A stretch of DNA of 64,000 bases from Stenopsyche tienmushanensis (GCA_008973525.1 WACJ01000501.1:186001-250000), one strand, 5' to 3'. Counted from the first letter of the stretch, positions 20,853 through 31,744 are shown. Translations and numbers: made by a program. The notes: a model not told the origin generated them from the sequence alone.

Positions 20853-21525
20853 TTTTGTTGATTTTTTTCATTATGTGCGGCAATCATTTGGCTGACCACT
20901 GTGATGTGCCTTGTAAAAACTTTGCCAGCCAATATTTTACTATTGAAAAGTTAAAAAACGATGTAAAATTCGAATGTCCACAACTTTTCTCTCAGGAGCG
21001 CGCGACGTGAGTGAAGCTTGTATATCAATAAATTAACTCAATAAACACTTTTGATAGCACACAATATAATAATACACGGGTGTGTATTTTCACTTTTCCT
21101 AACAAATAATGTTTTTGTTGAATATATAGTAGGTTTATAAAGTAGGGATTTTCTGCCATAGTATTTTTTTTAAAAAAAACCGCTGTTTATACGTCAGGTC
21201 GGGTACTTTTAACGCTCTTTTTGTTATTCGAATCTGAACGTATATATGCGCGATTACTCATCAACGGGTTAATATTATCTCTATGTATTAAGATAAGAAT
21301 ACAAAAATAGGAATTTAAATAAAAAACACGAATTGAAAGATTCATACCACCGATAACAAGTTTGGAAACGCTCGGCAAATTATCAATTTTTATATAAAAA
21401 CAATAGTAATTATTTGAAAAGTCCTTAGTAATTATTTGACAAGAAACGCAGTAGAACAGTTACATAGTTTATTGCTTTAGGTCACGTGTAGCGTGAAATG
21501 AAGAGCTAAGTTTCAAAAGTATGTC
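20853..21525. other. No gene recognised
   Basis: A+T-rich single-copy-like sequence with chance short frames only. Confidence 0.45.
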
Positions 21526-21527
21526 CA

Positions 21528-21740
21528 TGCTCACTCTCATCTAGAAGATCGCCGTATTGCGCGCGCATCCTACATCTTCCAGTTCCGGCGGCCATCGCTT
21601 CACTTCACCAGGTTAATATACGCCAACATGGTGCATCCGTTAAACGTCTCGCAATACAAATTCCGCACACAAACAATGCTTGTGCTAATTTAAGAACTTT
21701 TTTGAAACGCACCTAGTAACTCACCAAAGTTTCATGGCAA
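21528..21740 (+). repeat. Repeat F, copy 1
   Basis: CGCCAACATGGTGCATCCGT, TAAACGTCTCGCAATACAAA and CACACAAACAATGCTTGTGC recur in inverted orientation at 45480-45690, along with TGCGCGCGCATC and CACCAAAGTTTCAT. The two copies align over about 200 bp with substitutions and small indels. No domain is visible in any frame. I cannot name the family. Confidence 0.65.
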
Positions 21741-22988
21741 TCGAATGGTTTTTCATGTTTTATTTGTTGCTATAAAAATATCCAACTTGTTTTTGAATTG
21801 TTTTATGGGCCGACGCCCCGTCCATTATGAATTCATCACCTCAATGATTGCTGCAAATGTTAAGACAGAAAAGGCAATGAAATACACGAGGAACGGTCCG
21901 TATTTGGTCCGAGGCCCTGAGCGGGTTAAGCGTTCCCAGTGTTTGCCTATGACTAATCTCGGAACTAAACGAAGCAATTATTGTTAATGTTTCTTTTAAT
22001 TATGAGCATTTAAAAAGGAATCGTCCTTAATTGAATGAGTGTAAAGGTCCCTATTAAGACAGGAGATAGTGGGCCGTTAGTGTCCGCAGCTGATTTACAT
22101 AATCGCACCGGCACAAATTAAATCGCCAAAAATAGGTTATTGGATTCGCCTCTTCCGAAACGGGGCCCCTAAAAGAGCTCATCTAATGATAAATATTCGG
22201 AAAGCATAGCACGTTCATTAACAAAAGGTTTATGGCGCCGCAGTTTCGGTGGGCTGAGGGCCCCTCGGGGACTCCCCTTGCAGCCTTTCGTGCTTACAGC
22301 TCATTTTTTACGCTGGATTTTTATAATTAAATATAGTTCATATCGCGATGAAAGTCCGCTCATCGATTAGGAAGAACTTGTTTTTTAACTTCTTCCGAGA
22401 TTAATCACCTGATAGCATTAATGGAAGGCGCCACTTCTCCACCTCCAGGATTCAACCCCTGCAAATATCACTCGATCTTCACTATCAACGTAATAAATTC
22501 ATTCGAATCCCCGGCCAAAAAAATGATTATTATGTTCCTAAAATAACCATAGAATTCTTCCGATGGATCTAACGCTGTTCTATGAAAATATTTATTTTTA
22601 CAGTCAAAACAATCTACATCAGATATAACAGTGCGGTTACTTCATGGCAAATTTATGGAAAGCACAGGAGCCCCAGTCTGATAAGGGCACCCGAGTCTTA
22701 TATCAATACTAAATTTGGATTTGTATTTTAACCTGTATAGCTTATGGCTGAATAAATTAATTTATTTCATGGCTTATTTATGGTTTTTAAAACTTAAAAG
22801 TATATTAAAATAATTTCATTATTACATTACTGGATTGATATTAGATAAAGCGGAAAGAAATGTCATTTTTTTGTTATTTGGAGAAAAAATTAATTTTAAT
22901 AAAAGCTATACAATATTAGTCAATTAAATAATTTCTATTGTTATTTATAATCGCCCTCTACAGATTAGGTAGTTTTTTATTAGATTCT
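21741..22988. other. Single-copy-like, G+C-enriched block, no gene
   Basis: From about 22000 to 22520 the sequence is repeat-free and unusually G+C- and CpG-rich for this window (for example GAAACGGGGCCCCTAAAAGA and GTGGGCTGAGGGCCCCTCGG). It also contains TAATTGAATG, TTAACAAAAGG and GATAAATATT words. No open frame matches a known protein. Conserved regulatory DNA is possible. The rest is A+T-rich. Confidence 0.35.
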
Positions 22989-23000
22989 ATATATATATAT

Positions 23001-23275
23001 TTCTGACACCAGTGTAACGTAGTGGAACGGAGGCGCTTTCGAGATAAATTCTCTGAACTGCATCACACTCGTGTGTTCGCCGATATGTCCAAGCTTGTAC
23101 GCGGGTTCGTTATTCTATCGGGTCGTTATTCCTTGCAGCCAAGGCTCTCCGGAGACTTTAACAATTCTCCATCTTCTGCACGTTACCATTCAGTTCTCAC
23201 GCAATATGTCCGTAGCGCCACAGAAGATGTCGCTGTTAATCTGGTGAATTGAATCTGTACAGATTAATAGTATAA
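23001..23275 (-). mobile_element. LTR-1, internally deleted, with primer-binding site
   Basis: The LTR 3' end (ACGTTACA on the - strand) is at 23013 and is preceded by TGGTGTCAGAA (23011 down to 23001), the tRNA-Leu primer-binding site. The body runs right through ACCCGATAGAATAACGAACC, the AGCCTTGGCTGC block and the TTAACAGCGACATCTTCTG block, to about 23270. Near 23135 the U5-side block is joined to the AGCCTTGGCTGC block, so the middle with the polyadenylation signal is deleted. A run of AT repeats lies immediately left, where the leader should begin. Confidence 0.82.
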
Positions 23276-23640
23276 TAATGATATTTTGCCTACTCTATAC
23301 TAGAATAAAGTAACCACTACACCACTAGTAAGCCTATTTTATTATATATTATACAAACACAACTTCATTTTTGACTTAACAAACGGAAAAACGCATTTTT
23401 TTAAAATATGTTCAATTGATTTAAATCTTTTTAATATGTAAGGAAAAAATTGGAATGCCAAATGAGTTATTTCTTTATATTTAGGGCATTCTGGTGGAAA
23501 CGTGAGCGACAAACAAATGGCGTAATTATCTCTCTTATAGCGTCCAATTTGTTTGTGGCGTCTTTTATTAACGCGTGTCTCTTGCACTTATTAACAAACT
23601 AAACATGTACAAATTTTGTATAGGTACCTAACTTTCTATA
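23276..23640. other. No gene recognised
   Basis: A+T-rich. The 81-codon - frame (23587 to 23342) has no recognisable domain. Confidence 0.45.
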
Positions 23641-23702
23641 GCGTTTTGCTTCTATAGTGTGGTACTTATCTCGACGCTATAGAAGCGTTGACTGTACTAT
23701 AT
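23628..23702. repeat. Dispersed hairpin repeat
   Basis: GCTTCTATAGTG (about 23649) and CGCTATAGAAGC (about 23679) form 12-bp arms with one mismatch. TTTCTATAGCGTTTTGCTTC precedes and GTTGACTGTA follows. Near 55760-55800 the same order recurs (TATAGTGTGGTCCCTATTTG, GACGCTATAGAAGGGTTGAT). A terminal CAGTCAAC on the - strand suggests a Tc1/mariner-type MITE end, which is inference. Confidence 0.6.
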
Positions 23703-25360
23703 TTAAATTGGTAACTTAATTCGTTGATCCACACATATAAAAACGAATAGTTTTATATGTGATACAATGGGAGATGGATTTAAATTTAAAAAATATTATA
23801 AAAATAAAGTTTTGCGCTTTCACTCTCGTAAAATATCCAGGAAGGGTTTCGAAGAAATTATCACTCCCTTAGGCGTCGTTTTGGAAAAATCTGCGTTGCG
23901 GAGCATGAAAGCGTCGATTTGTAAAATCTGAATATCAACCCCCCTACGAGGAATGACTTTGCGGATGAAAAATCGTTTTGTTTTCGCTTTTTCCGTGATT
24001 AACAATCACACGCAATCGCGGTGCAGTCGATAATCAAATTCCGGAAATAGCCACCCCCTTAAAAACACCCCATTTTTAGGCGAAACGCCATTTAGATTCT
24101 ATAGGAGCAATCGAGTCGTACGCACAACATCATTAGTCTCTACATATTCATTAACCCAGAAACATGCTTTATAGTGCGGTTTGACCCTTTGGCTTCGGGC
24201 AGAATAACTCACAAGGTGCAGCATTAATTTTGTCAAGCGATTTTCTTCACAAGAACGCGATGAAAATGCTAATTTTTCATGTATTATTCAAAAAAGTCGA
24301 AAAGTCTTATTTTATCTCAGCGCCAAGGATCATATGAGATAAGGAATATCCCGGAATTAACAAGAATTAGGTCAACATATTACGCTGTGGGTTTTATTCA
24401 GTACATGAATGTCTTTCCCTAGTGGTTATCGACGGACTCATTGGGAGCCATGTTTATCTGAAGATTTACGATTTGCCCTACAAAAGTTAAATCTTCCCAT
24501 GTCAATATTTATACGAATCTCGACAACGCAATACAAGCGATAACATGGAATAAAACCGCGAAATCTCACCAAAAAAATGACCCAGTTCGCGAGCATCGTA
24601 TGATTACTGGACACATTATATAATTTAGGTATTTTTAGTTTTAATGGCAACATAAAAGCCATTGTTCTCGGAAAAAATTCAGCAACCCACATTAAAAATA
24701 GTCTGTCTCTCAAATGACATTTGAGAAAGAGAGCCACAATACTACTCTAACTAGGAGATATTTTCATTCCCGTTTTTCACAAGAAATGTGACTATTCTAC
24801 AATCTCGGCTTTCGAAGACAAGAATTCTATGTAAATCCTCAGACGAAATCTGTTTTTTCACCGTTTAGCAAAATCACTGGATCTATTATACAATGGCTTT
24901 AATATAAAAGGGTGGCTCTATGAAATACGCTTCTTTAGATTCGTAACTCGAGACATTCCAAGTGTTCATAAAACGAAATCTAATATAATTAAAAGCGACC
25001 ACATAAATGTTGCTTCGAGTGTTTGGAGCTTTATTGGCTGGGAGCGAACCGAAATGCAAACATTTCATTAGCAATTTCGACCAAATTTTGGTCACAGTCT
25101 TCAATATAAACGCCGTTAAAATTTAACAGATGCTTAAAAAGCGCATTCAATTATCTTTTAATATCTTTTTTAGCATCCCAAGGGTTTAAATCAAATTATG
25201 CAGGGTCTTTCAATAAGGGCGCTCAATTTTTAAACTTGAATATAACAATGAGTTAAATGTAAGATATCCACTTAATTTTTATTTTATTAAAAATAACATT
25301 TTATGACAATAAATATAAAACATAATATTGATTACAAATTTGCCGCCGTTTATCCGAAAA
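23703..25360. other. No gene recognised
   Basis: Single-copy-like sequence of mixed composition with several short frames, the longest being 99 codons on the - strand (24737 to 24438). None shows a domain or repeats elsewhere in the window. The parts at 23820-24260 and 24430-25100 are less A+T-rich. Confidence 0.45.
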
Positions 25361-25367
25361 ATTGAAA

Positions 25368-25845
25368 CAGTGGCGTAATTACTAATTGGCGAGCTTAGGC
25401 GATGCCTAAGGGCAGTAACTGTCTAATCAGTACATATATGTTTTTCAAATTGTTATATGAACTCTTCTCTATCGGTGATGTATTTACTACACCTCGACTC
25501 TAATAATGGGAATATCGATATGAAATATGATAGATACGGGCTTCAGATTTTTTGCATTCCTCCGTAATATGATTACGAATTACATAAAAGTATTATAATA
25601 TATAAGTACTCATCTGCAGCAACGGAAATAAATAATTTATCGGGAAATCGGGAATTTTGCGAGTTTTAGTCCGTGTCTCAGCAGATAGGAATTTTATCAG
25701 TCACATTGATGGTGTTTTTGATCAAATTTATCAATGTAATTTCTTAAACTATTGAAAATCCCGATCCTGGGATCCCGGGATCGTCTTATTCAATCCCAAT
25801 ATCCCGGGATCGAAATTTTGACTCGGGATTGGATTCCCTAGTCCC
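25368..25845 (+). mobile_element. hAT-like non-autonomous repeat, copy 2
   Basis: This starts CAGTGGCGTAATTACTAATT and aligns with the reverse complement of 9364-9815. Its right part is rich in GGGATCCCGGGATC and ATATCCCGGGATCG words. ATTGAAA lies directly before the start (25361-25367) and again at 25847-25853, a plausible 7-8 bp target duplication as made by hAT transposases. No transposase is encoded. It is better preserved at its right end than copy 1. Confidence 0.65.
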
Positions 25846-25853
25846 CATTGAAA

Positions 25854-26435
25854 AACCCCCTGATTCTTGCATTGATTTTAAAATATAGGGATGTATTTAT
25901 TGATGAATCTTCAATATTCAATCTGTATGCTAAATCAAAGGCTAAAAATACTCTTCATTAAATCGTGTCCGATCGAAAAGCTCTCAAACTGGTGCTTCCA
26001 CGTCACAAATACGTCAATCAGGCTCGTTACGATTTTCATATGAGCTAACTTGTTGCTATTCACCTCAATTAACTGTATATTGGCATTGCTTTGTCAGACC
26101 GGCAATTTGTAGTCAATTGTGATATTAGATCATTCCATATTCAACAAATGTCGTCTAATCATACGCGTTTGTGATCTTTAGTAATGGAAATGACTTCATT
26201 TAAGCTCCATTCACACCAAAATCACACCCAAATGATAAAACAAAACGTTGTTTGCCATTGTGAAAGATTTAAATCGCGTTGCAACTATATTTTGAAATTT
26301 AAAAGACGAATTTAACCTTATTTTTTAAAACTCAAAATGGCACAATCGATCGAGTAAAGCACTGCGAATCGTACTTGTATTGTTACATTATGAAATTAAA
26401 GTTTTTAAATAAGATAATTGTTAAGAAAAATGAAG
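25854..26435. other. No gene recognised
   Basis: A+T-rich single-copy-like DNA. Confidence 0.45.
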
Positions 26436-26578
26436 ATTTCCATCAAATTAGTATATTATACCATAAAAAGCGTCAGGGTATTGGGACTTTGAACGACAGG
26501 AAAAGACCGGACCGCCCAAAATTTACTACCGATATCGACGAGGATAACCGCACTACGTTCAATGTCAAGATGAATTAA
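26436..26578 (+). pseudogene. Tc1-like transposase linker fragment
   Basis: The end of a 67-codon + frame reads GIGTLNDRKRPDRPKFTTDI and then DEDNRTTF. The RKRPDRPKFTT part resembles the basic GRPRKTT linker between the two helix-turn-helix motifs of Tc1-family transposases, and the DIDEDN that follows fits the start of the second motif. Nothing else of the protein is visible. The match is short, so the assignment is tentative. Confidence 0.4.
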
Positions 26579-26596
26579 TATGGATATTATGGTCAT

Positions 26597-26622
26597 ACAG
26601 AGCTGTATAAATACAGTTCTGT
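26597..26622. repeat. Short hairpin
   Basis: ACAGAGCTGTA and TACAGTTCTGT form 11-bp arms with one mismatch around TAAA. It lies 20 bp after the Tc1-like fragment and could belong to that element's end. Confidence 0.5.
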
Positions 26623-28140
26623 ATATTTAAATACATTAAATAACTAGAATATATCGCGCATAAAAATATTAAAAAATGAATAATTATTGGTTGAAAAATG
26701 TCTTATGGACGAACGAATTTGATTTTTTTTGTTGCTTTATTAGAATTAAAAATGTGATGGTGTGGGTTTTTTTGAAGTTAATAAGACTGGTGGCATTTTT
26801 AAAATATATAAAAAAAAATTAAAAAAGTTATAAATGTATTTTAGTTGATACAATTTCAAATCTTTCAGTCATTTAAAATGGAATATTAAAAAAATATAAA
26901 AAATCTTCTTTTTTTTTTGACTTTATTTTCTCACAGTTTCAATGTTTTCATTGTTTTATCATGTTTTAATTGAATGTTTCCAGCCACGTTTTACGATCAT
27001 ACACACAAAAACAGAAGTAATAATTTATATTTTTATAAAGGAATGTAATATTTGGACGATTTTTTTCATAGAGTACCCAATATTCATCAACGGATGACAA
27101 CATAATAAACATTAAAATATTAATGAAATTTATCCTTATCTGGTTGAAAGCCATTAATTATGGCCTTCTTAGATTGAGCCAGTATAAATAGTAGAAGCCA
27201 AATAAATCAATTGTGTACATAAAACTAAGCATAGTCCCAAATGTATCGATTTCAAGCTTCTCCAAAATATTTGCATTGATGAGAGTCTTTTACATTGGAA
27301 GGGGCGTTTACGTATAAGTAATTAAATCATAAATGTTGAGAATTAATTACTTTATTTTACTATCATTTATGTTTAAGTGTTAGGTTAGATTAATTTAAAA
27401 AAAAATAAAACTACAGCCAAAAAAATTAATAAAAAAATAAAATAAATTAGGGGTATCGATAAGTCCTTGCCGATTTTCAGTTTGTGTTTTCAGTGTCAGT
27501 TTTTTTAATCATATTTGTACATATTTCTTCTTAAAACCAAAACAATTTTTCATAAAAGGAATCGAAAAATTCTAAAATCTGTAGTAAATAGTAAGTAGTA
27601 ATGAAGAACATCTTTATAGGAAGTAATGATTGTTATAAACGCCATATGAGCCAAAAGGCTTAAAATCTCAACTATATATATATTAATACACATAGAAAAT
27701 ATAAAAATAACATTGAAGACAATTTCTGAGAATCATATCGACTGATTGATAAACAGATTGACAGCAACATTAACGAACAAGTGGACAGTCCGAAAATATG
27801 GGGCATTTGTCTTCTAAGAAAGAAAACACGCACAACAAGCGTGCTAAATATATTTTTTCAAATCATTGCCTCATAATCAACTTCAGCAAGTCTCAAATAT
27901 ATGATCTATCAAGAATAAAAATTATTTTATTTTGACATAATTTTGGGGGATTTTGTTTAAGCGTTCATTGAAGTATTAGGGCTGGCCTATCATTTTGATG
28001 ATTTCTGCTAATCAAAATTTATACGCCTGTAAATAAATATGTTTGTTGAACACTGTCGATTAAAGTTTGGAAACGCCTTTGCCGTAAAAAATTATCATTT
28101 CAATTATCAGCTAATTTATCATTATCTTTTTAACATGTAT
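26623..28140. other. Very A+T-rich, no gene seen
   Basis: Long A and T runs, no known repeat, and only composition-driven short frames. Confidence 0.5.
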
Positions 28141-28157
28141 CGTTTCTTGCCAATAGT

Positions 28158-28215
28158 GATGCATCGGGTAGCCTTGGATGCGGGAAGATATCCTTCCCAC
28201 AGCCTGAACCGTGTT
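28158..28215 (+). mobile_element. Short LTR-1 fragment
   Basis: GCATCGGGTAGCCTTGGATG followed by CGGGAAGATATCCTTCCCAC matches the central AGCCTTGGCTGCGGGAGGTC block of LTR-1. Only about 60 bases are left. Confidence 0.6.
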
Positions 28216-28263
28216 TTTCTTTTTTCTTGTCGCAAATTATGAATTTAGTTTCTAAGATCATAG

Positions 28264-29047
28264 TACACTCAAATCTTTTTTTGTGCGATTTCGTTTTTAT
28301 GTTAGTTATGCGGTTTTTTCTTTTTTTTTAAATTTATGAAGAGTACATATCGAGATATTTTGGATAAAATAGGAAATAAACCATCAACACTAACCGAAAT
28401 TTGAAAAAAAAATATTTGGGACTGTGTAAATTATATTACATCTGCTATCGCTAAATTACGACCAGGTCCTTTATTCTATTTTTTTTTAAATTGTTTCGTT
28501 TTTTTTTGTTGTATTTTTCCAATGTTTTGACTTTTAAAAATACATTGAAATTACTTTTTTCAACACGGTTGACATCATATCTCAAGTTTTAATTATTTTT
28601 CCTACCAAATTTATGTCAAAATTTATTTTTTAACTATCTAAAAAAAAAAATTAAAACTGTGACAAAATAAGGTCAAAAAATGACTTGATTGAATTTTTGT
28701 AAACAATCGCCATTTTGTTTTTTTTTTGCATTGGGTACTATAGTGACATCTTTACTAATTATGAATTATATTGTTGGAAAGAGAAAATCTACACCGAAAA
28801 ATGATGACATTGACACTGGTTATAATATTTCTTCCGAAGGAGAGAGCGACTAAAATGTCATTGTTTAATTGCTTTATTGTTTTCCTGTTTTTTTATAAAC
28901 TTTTTTATGCGATTTTATATAGCTGTTTCAAAGTTATACGGTTTTTAAAATTCATGGAACGCATCTTCACTTTTTCTATTTAAGTCATAGTTTTTTTCGT
29001 GCGATTTTACGCGGAACGCATCTATCGCACAAAAAAAGGTTTAAGTA
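28264..29047 (+). mobile_element. pogo/Tigger-like element with inverted ends
   Basis: The left end ACTCAAATCTTTTTTTGTGC and the complement of the right end ACTTAAACCTTTTTTTGTGC form inverted repeats of about 20-23 bp, each followed by GATT/GATA. TA dinucleotides flank both sides. CTTTTTTTGTGCGA-type ends and the GCGGAACGCATCTATCGCAC motif near 29012 are typical of insect pogo/Tigger elements as I remember them. Near 28780-28852 a + frame reads KSTPKNDDIDTGYNISSEGE then SD and a stop, like the acidic tail that ends Tigger transposases. The catalytic part is not recognisable, so the copy is dead. Confidence 0.6.
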
Positions 29048-29084
29048 TATTTCAATTAGTATCCATTCACTTCCATTTTTTCAC

Positions 29085-29162
29085 TGAATGGTTCGGCGAA
29101 CTCCAGCCACGCTCTATGTTACACTGGTGTCAGAAACGGCGGATCGTTTGATATCTGGATAT
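29085..29162 (+). mobile_element. LTR-1 3' end with primer-binding site and leader
   Basis: The LTR ends TATGTTACA at 29123. TGGTGTCAGAAACGGCGG follows from 29125, and GGATCGTTTGAT after it matches the leader near 6387. The upstream part of the LTR is cut near 29090, right beside the pogo-like element. Confidence 0.75.
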
Positions 29163-30065
29163 GTTTAACAATGAAATTCATATAACATTGTCAGCATTGT
29201 AGCTTATATATTATTTTTAAGCCAAAAATTTACTACTGTATTGATTGGATGAATATTTTCATTGAGTTATTAGAATTTTGGCATAGATTGTCACAGATAT
29301 GCTTGTTAATGTAAGTTTTTGTAAATCGTTGTCATACAAAATTTAACATTGCGTATGAACGTGGCCGCGGGCCAATATTGAACACGCCTGCTTTACATGA
29401 TTGCCTTTATAAATTGATGGATGATCAAATAAATAAACATTGATTTATTAGCATTCCATGCGTCTCGCATAAACAAATTGCATTATTAAATAGTTGAATA
29501 ATGTGGATTAGGCAAATATATTCGAGAGGGTACGGATTCCTTTGATCTTTGGGAGAATATTTTGCGGGGTCTTATTCTACAAAAAGGGTAGACATTCAAT
29601 GGAATCGATAGGCAGATAAACGGATAGAAAATAGGAGACTAAAAGAAAAATATTATCATGTCCCATCTCGAATTCCGATATATCGGACCGAAGCTTGCCC
29701 GGATGCAATGTATTTTAATAAAGGAGGCGTTGTGACGTTTGAAGATGAATACATACCAAATATATAGGCTTTTTTCCTATTTCAATCATTGAAAAATTGA
29801 CTCTCGAACCCGACGAAAAAATAGGGGAGGAAAAGGGACGAAAGTTTCATATCGACGGTTCTGAAACAGTGCAACATATCAACATGTAAGAGCGAATGTT
29901 CTGTAAGGACGAGTATTTTTTCAGCTCGTATGAAATCTCCGGCAGAAAATATTTATTTGGATTTTTTCCCCCGCAATATTTCATATTCTCTCCCATGAGA
30001 AACAACCACTATTTGTACAAATACCCAACTAAAACTCCTAAGGATATCATGGCACAAAAGCGGAC
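29163..30065. other. No gene recognised
   Basis: Single-copy-like. From 29500 on it is less A+T-rich, merging into the stop-poor block at 30072. Confidence 0.45.
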
Positions 30066-30071
30066 ACGATT

Positions 30072-30683
30072 GTGATATTTTCAGCAAACACGGAGCAAAA
30101 GATCCGCCTTCATGGTCAACATATTAAGAGCCGAATTTTCAGCTCGATTACTCCACTGGCCTTTTTTAAAAAGCCTTCCTCTTCATTGATTCGGGCACAT
30201 TTTCCGAATAAATGCGAAGATCTCGGATGTTCCCAGAAATTTGTATGCGTTTTTATCCGGCGCCGAGAACAAAGGCTCGTCGCGATGAAATCTTTTTTAT
30301 TCAAATTTTTCGGGATAAAACAATACCACAAAGTGGAGCCGTTAACCCTCCCATCAATCGCATGTCTGCCGTACAAAGCCTCGGGATCAGCGAGGATCAA
30401 CGCTGCAAAAAGCCGTTTTGAAGGATTCGAACCCTGGCCGTCGAACTGGGCCACACGCCCAAAGGCATTCTTAAGTGGGCGCATTTTTCAAATTTTATAT
30501 TTCACCAGACTTATAGGGCATAAATTCAACGAAAAATCAAAAGGTTTCATGCAAAGAAATGCCAATCGATTTAATACAATCTCCCATGATATATTGTCAG
30601 AGGGCATGGTTGTGGCAATCAATAAAAGTTTTTCATTCAAAGGCAAACCCTATTTGGACTTCATACACTTTGATTCTAAATAG
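30072..30683 (+). CDS. Unrecognised 203-codon open frame, doubtful
   Basis: This is the longest open frame of the window. It starts MIFSANTEQKIRL and ends YLDFIHFDSK before TAG. It has no signal peptide, transmembrane segment, repeats or motif I can place; it is rich in basic and aromatic residues. A 122-codon frame is also open on the - strand (30484 to 30116) and a third on + at 30212-30421, so the block is stop-poor in general. I see no splice-site evidence or second copy. It could be a chance frame in less A+T-rich DNA, a fragment of an unknown gene, or an old transposon. Confidence 0.2.
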   Translation: MIFSANTEQKIRLHGQHIKSRIFSSITPLAFFKKPSSSLIRAHFPNKCEDLGCSQKFVCVFIRRREQRLVAMKSFLFKFFGIKQYHKVEPLTLPSIACLPYKASGSARINAAKSRFEGFEPWPSNWATRPKAFLSGRIFQILYFTRLIGHKFNEKSKGFMQRNANRFNTISHDILSEGMVVAINKSFSFKGKPYLDFIHFDSK

Positions 30684-30985
30684 TTTTTTTAATGTATAAA
30701 AATATTTCCAATCAATCTTCTTCTAGCAAAGTTTACCTGATTTCTTGCTTATAAAAAGGGGAGGCAATGAAAAGCCACCGCAAAAAACTACCTCTGGGAA
30801 AATCGCCCAAGGAAATCGTCTACGTCCGATAACGAATAGTATATTTTCAGAAGACAGTACTTGTTTTATTTTTAAAATAAATACATATATTTACATTTCA
30901 AATATATATTTTTCAAGCAATTAATGAACAGTGAGCACATCATCTTCATATACAGATTTATTGTAAACTGTTTAATAATACAACG
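30684..30985. other. No gene seen
   Basis: A+T-rich spacer between the open frame and the group C mariner. Confidence 0.4.
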
Positions 30986-30987
30986 TA

Positions 30988-31622
30988 TATTCAGAAAGTA
31001 AGTGTACTAGATTCTAAGGCGGTCAACTTCAAGGACCCCAGCTCCGGAAAGGTGACCAAGGCCGCCGAAAAGGCAGCCAAGACGAAAAAGTAGCTAGACC
31101 TGGAGACCGTCAGAAGACTGTTCGCCGTGCTCATCAAACGCTTCTCTCATCGGAAAGTATTCCGCCTAGATAAGAAGTCAGGGAAATAGGGGGGGGGGGC
31201 TTGGTAGCTGTGTAAGGATGGGCATTGTCGTGCAACAAGCACACTCCCCTCGCCATTTTGTTTTGAATGCTTTTTTGAGTTTTTTTAGGTTTTATGTATT
31301 AATGGTTTCCATTTGAGGTAGAAATTAAACCAAAATAATACTTTCCAAAACATAGCGAATTGGTGTGATGACTGTTTTTTTTTTGACTCAGGCGTGTAAT
31401 GACCCACCCATGTTTCATCTTCTGTCATAATTAAGCTTATCCTAATCTAACAAATCAAGTCATGTGGTCACGTAGCTTGCATTTGACATTACAACATGAA
31501 TTTATGTTTATGCGATGCTCGCTATGTCAGGCGATTCTTTTCTATCACTTAATGTTGCCAAACCTTAAACAACAAATCTAACTACAGTACGTTATGATCA
31601 CAGTACGCTTACTTTCTGAACA
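30988..31622 (-). mobile_element. Mariner element, group C, with both inverted ends
   Basis: TATTCAGAAAGTAAGTGTAC at the left and the complement of the right end, TGTTCAGAAAGTAAGCGTAC, match at 18 of 20 positions, with TA on both outer sides. On the - strand about 31430-31380 reads GHYTPES-like sequence, the stretch after the first catalytic Asp. About 31260-31200 reads GVCLLHDNAHPYTATK, whose HDNA motif holds the second catalytic Asp. The N-terminal DNA-binding part is missing and stops interrupt the frame. Between the HDNA motif and the left end, the expected C-terminus is replaced by an unrelated G+C-rich segment (31018-31190). Confidence 0.82.
31018..31190 (+). pseudogene. G+C-rich coding-like insert in the group C mariner
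   Basis: The + strand frame reads DSKAVNFKDPSSGKVTKAAE and KAAKTKK, then a stop, then LDLETVRRLFAVLIKRFSHR and KVFRLDKKSGK. Nearly every codon ends in G or C, unlike anything else in the window. It is in the opposite orientation to the mariner transposase and occupies the place of its C-terminus. A run of ten G follows. I do not recognise the protein; the Lys/Ala-rich first half is like a basic nucleic-acid-binding tail. It looks like a captured or inserted gene fragment. Confidence 0.4.
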
Positions 31623-31744
31623 TACTTCGTATATGGCAAATTATCATGGAAAGTTATAGCGTTGAACAACGTGTGAAAATTATCAAATTTTATTTTCAAA
31701 GCAGTGTCAGATTTGGGACGATACCAGCACCAAAATAATCCTAA
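31623..31744. other. Spacer
   Basis: Short A+T-rich sequence leading into the group Q transposase fragment; its 3' part may already belong to that element. Confidence 0.3.

Noticed and set aside
22989..23000. AT-dinucleotide run next to the LTR as a microsatellite of interest
   Set aside because: Only six repeats; expected in A+T-rich DNA.
30411..30460. tRNA-like signals (GGTTCGAATCC B-box and TGGCCCAGTTCG A-box-like word on the - strand)
   Set aside because: The two boxes are only about 20 bases apart, no acceptor or anticodon stem can be formed, and no second copy suggests a SINE.
31189..31200. Run of G next to the coding-like insert as a quadruplex
   Set aside because: A single G-run without further runs nearby does not make a quadruplex motif.
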